Shown here: positions 7,116 through 7,896 of the stretch, piece by piece
Numbering within the stretch: the stretch's first letter is position 1
Layout of the letters: each line of letters starts with the position of its first letter
From: Clostridia bacterium
Lineage (GTDB): Bacteria > Bacillota > Clostridia > Oscillospirales > Acutalibacteraceae
Direction of reading: 5' to 3'
Length of the DNA stretch: 7,896 bases
NCBI GenBank assembly: GCA_017534365.1
Contig: JAFWCS010000084.1
Span: 1-7,896, forward strand
Notes under the pieces: generated by a model
Seen by the model: only the letters and a program-made list of their open reading frames with translations
What the model was told of the DNA's origin: nothing
Database searches by the model: none
Made by a program: the position numbers and the translations under genes

Positions 7116-7523
7116 GTGAGCGAGGAAATCGAGATTTCGTACGGAAAAGAGCACTGCTTTTTCATCTCGTCGGGCGCGGAGTATTTTCCGCCCTCCGATC
7201 GTTTCCTGAAGCTGTTGAATGCGGAGGAACGCGATTGCTGCGAGCTGATCTGGTATCTCAGCCTGTTCCATAAATTCGGCATGCTTCCGACAAAACCGGT
7301 GCTGTTCAACGGCTTTGGGATCTGGACCTCCTATTATGAGTTTGAGATCCGCGGCATTTCCTGCATGCTGATCTATGACGACGAATACGAAATGGTCAAT
7401 AACTTTTATGCCGACGGAGATGAGGAGAACAGAAAAGAAGCGGCGGAAGCGCTGCGGGATCTGATCGCGCGGGAGGGAAGCGGCGTGACCTACGAGGATT
7501 GGCTGGCTTTGAGCAACAGCTGA
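7116..7523 (+). CDS. Hypothetical protein, 135 aa, unrecognised
   Basis: I do not recognise a family. The protein is small, soluble and acidic, without signal peptide or membrane helices. It is rich in aromatic residues (for example GFGIWTSYYEFEIRG near 66-80) followed by YDDEYEMVNNFYADGDEENRKEAAEALRDLI, which should end in an amphipathic helix. The start is GTG 7116, supported by AGGAG (7102-7106) 9 bases upstream; no better start is visible. It lies 48 bases behind the ECF S component with no terminator or convincing promoter between, so it is probably the third gene of that operon. The mixed alpha/beta look and operon position would fit a small accessory protein, but no function can be assigned. 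Confidence 0.75.
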   Translation: MSEEIEISYGKEHCFFISSGAEYFPPSDRFLKLLNAEERDCCELIWYLSLFHKFGMLPTKPVLFNGFGIWTSYYEFEIRGISCMLIYDDEYEMVNNFYADGDEENRKEAAEALRDLIAREGSGVTYEDWLALSNS

Positions 7524-7538
7524 CCGCCATGTTCATTT

Positions 7539-7556
7539 GCGTTGCTTGCGCAACGC
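7539..7556. repeat. 7-bp inverted repeat over the -35 of an XRE promoter (operator candidate)
   Basis: GCGTTGC (7539-7545) and GCAACGC (7550-7556) are perfect inverted copies around a 4-base spacer. No T-run follows on either strand (the + side continues GGGGCGCGCG), so this is not a terminator. It covers the predicted -35 box of the following XRE gene, the usual place for an autoregulatory operator. Confidence 0.5.
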
Positions 7557-7575
7557 GGGGCGCGCGTGTTAGAAT
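7546..7575 (+). promoter_or_regulatory. Predicted extended -10 promoter of the second XRE gene
   Basis: TGTTAGAAT (7567-7575) is an extended -10 element (TG, one base, then TAGAAT at 7570-7575). A weak -35, TTGCGC (7546-7551), lies 18 bases upstream inside an inverted repeat. The -10 hexamer is identical to that proposed for the promoter at 5129. The leader to the ATG at 7603 is short and holds the strong SD AAAGGAGG (7586-7593). Confidence 0.55.
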
Positions 7576-7602
7576 CAGGCTGCCGAAAGGAGGCAGAAAA
7601 TC

Positions 7603-7896
7603 ATGTTGAATGAAAATCTGAAACGCCTGCGCACCGAAAAAGGGTTCACGCAGGAAACGCTCGCCGCAGAGCTGCACGTGGTGCGCCAGACCGTGAGCAA
7701 GTGGGAAAAAGGTTTGTCCGTGCCGGATGCGGAGATGCTCGTGCGCATCGCGGAAACGCTGGACGTGAGTCGTTCTTTCCAGTACTTCCACGACCTTCAC
7801 ATCGGCCGGAAGCCAGGCAACAGAACGAATCTCACTCATTTTCAGCCACTTTGCATCTTTGTGCTCGAGCAGCGTCAGACTGCCGTTTTCGATCCG
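7603..7896 (+). CDS. XRE-family transcriptional regulator, apparently truncated and fused to foreign sequence; runs off the window
   Basis: The first 56 codons are a clear XRE/Cro helix-turn-helix domain: MLNENLKRLRTEKGFTQ, then LAAELHVVRQTVSKWEKG and PDAEMLVRIAETLDVS, the standard N-terminus of clostridial single-domain or two-domain regulators. AAAGGAGG (7586-7593) lies 9 bases before the ATG. After Ser56 (7768-7770), where such proteins usually continue with something like VSxLLG, the frame stays open to the window end but reads unlike any regulator (RSFQYFHDLHIGRKPG and onward). The same bases on the opposite strand encode a Nudix C-terminus. The regulator therefore seems cut at about 7770, and its real C-terminal part is missing or displaced. 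The HTH assignment is firm; whether the gene is intact in the living genome is not known. Confidence 0.75.
   Translation, partial: MLNENLKRLRTEKGFTQETLAAELHVVRQTVSKWEKGLSVPDAEMLVRIAETLDVSRSFQYFHDLHIGRKPGNRTNLTHFQPLCIFVLEQRQTAVFDP
7771..7896 (-). pseudogene. C-terminal fragment of a Nudix (MutT-like) NTP pyrophosphohydrolase, 5' end outside the window
   Basis: Read on the minus strand from 7896 downward, the frame gives LTLLEHKDAKWLKMSEI followed by SVAWLPADVKVVEVLE. This matches the end of MutT-type (deoxy)nucleoside triphosphate pyrophosphohydrolases, whose last strand and helix typically read like LEHxxxxWL...LDSVDWLPADxxVVxxL and stop a few residues later. The catalytic Nudix box would lie upstream, beyond the window. 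Here no stop follows: the frame continues into the antisense of the XRE gene until a stop at 7396-7398, which no Nudix protein would do. The natural C-terminus is therefore missing or the gene is joined to unrelated sequence at about 7768-7780. The family call rests on memory of the family pattern over about 40 residues. Confidence 0.65.

Noticed and set aside
7539..7556. Hairpin after the 135-aa gene as a transcription terminator
   Set aside because: No T-run follows on either strand, and it overlaps the next gene's -35 region.
7396..7839. Minus-strand frame of 147 codons from ATG 7839 to the stop at 7396 as one intact gene
   Set aside because: Only its first part (plus 19 upstream codons to 7896) resembles a Nudix C-terminus. 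The rest is antisense of the XRE gene and its promoter, so it is a join, not a gene.
1..7896. CRISPR array, tRNA or rRNA genes, insertion sequence ends or phage attachment sites
   Set aside because: No regularly spaced repeats, tRNA-like cloverleaf, transposase gene or terminal inverted repeats were seen on reading both strands by eye.

Overview
The window is a GC-rich (roughly 60 % by eye), densely coded stretch of a bacterial chromosome, with Shine-Dalgarno-led genes almost all on the + strand. The S1 protein type, the oligo-1,6-glucosidase, the ECF vitamin-transporter S component and the SD-rich starts point to a high-GC Clostridia/Bacillota organism, plausibly a gut Oscillospirales-type anaerobe. 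This placement is inference from protein style, not a database match.

Region 1 (1-610): the 3' end of an S1-domain RNA-binding protein (ribosomal protein S1 type) with a repetitive acidic tail, closed by a strong intrinsic terminator. Region 2 (626-5076): three closely spaced genes, an EamA/DMT transporter, a secreted subtilisin-family protease and a cytosolic GH13 oligo-1,6-glucosidase/alpha-glucosidase, ending in a second intrinsic terminator. The gaps of 21 and 27 bases suggest one transcript, although the three jobs do not form an obvious pathway.

Region 3 (5077-7523): a promoter preceded by short repeats drives a three-domain protein made of an XRE DNA-binding domain, a NadR/TTD14-like P-loop nucleotide-binding domain and a CYTH (triphosphate tunnel) domain with all its signature residues. 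It is translationally close-packed with an ECF transporter S component and followed by an unrecognised 135-aa protein. The layout resembles NadR-style metabolite sensors: a DNA-binding domain, a nucleotide/kinase domain and a vitamin uptake gene in one operon. This is the most interesting part of the window.

Region 4 (7539-7896): a promoter with an inverted repeat over its -35 region leads into a second XRE regulator. Its recognisable part stops after the helix-turn-helix domain. The remaining ~125 bases instead read, on the opposite strand, as the C-terminal part of a Nudix (MutT-like) hydrolase. Both genes appear cut at the same point (about 7768-7780), so the end of the window contains either a real deletion/rearrangement or a sequence-assembly chimera.
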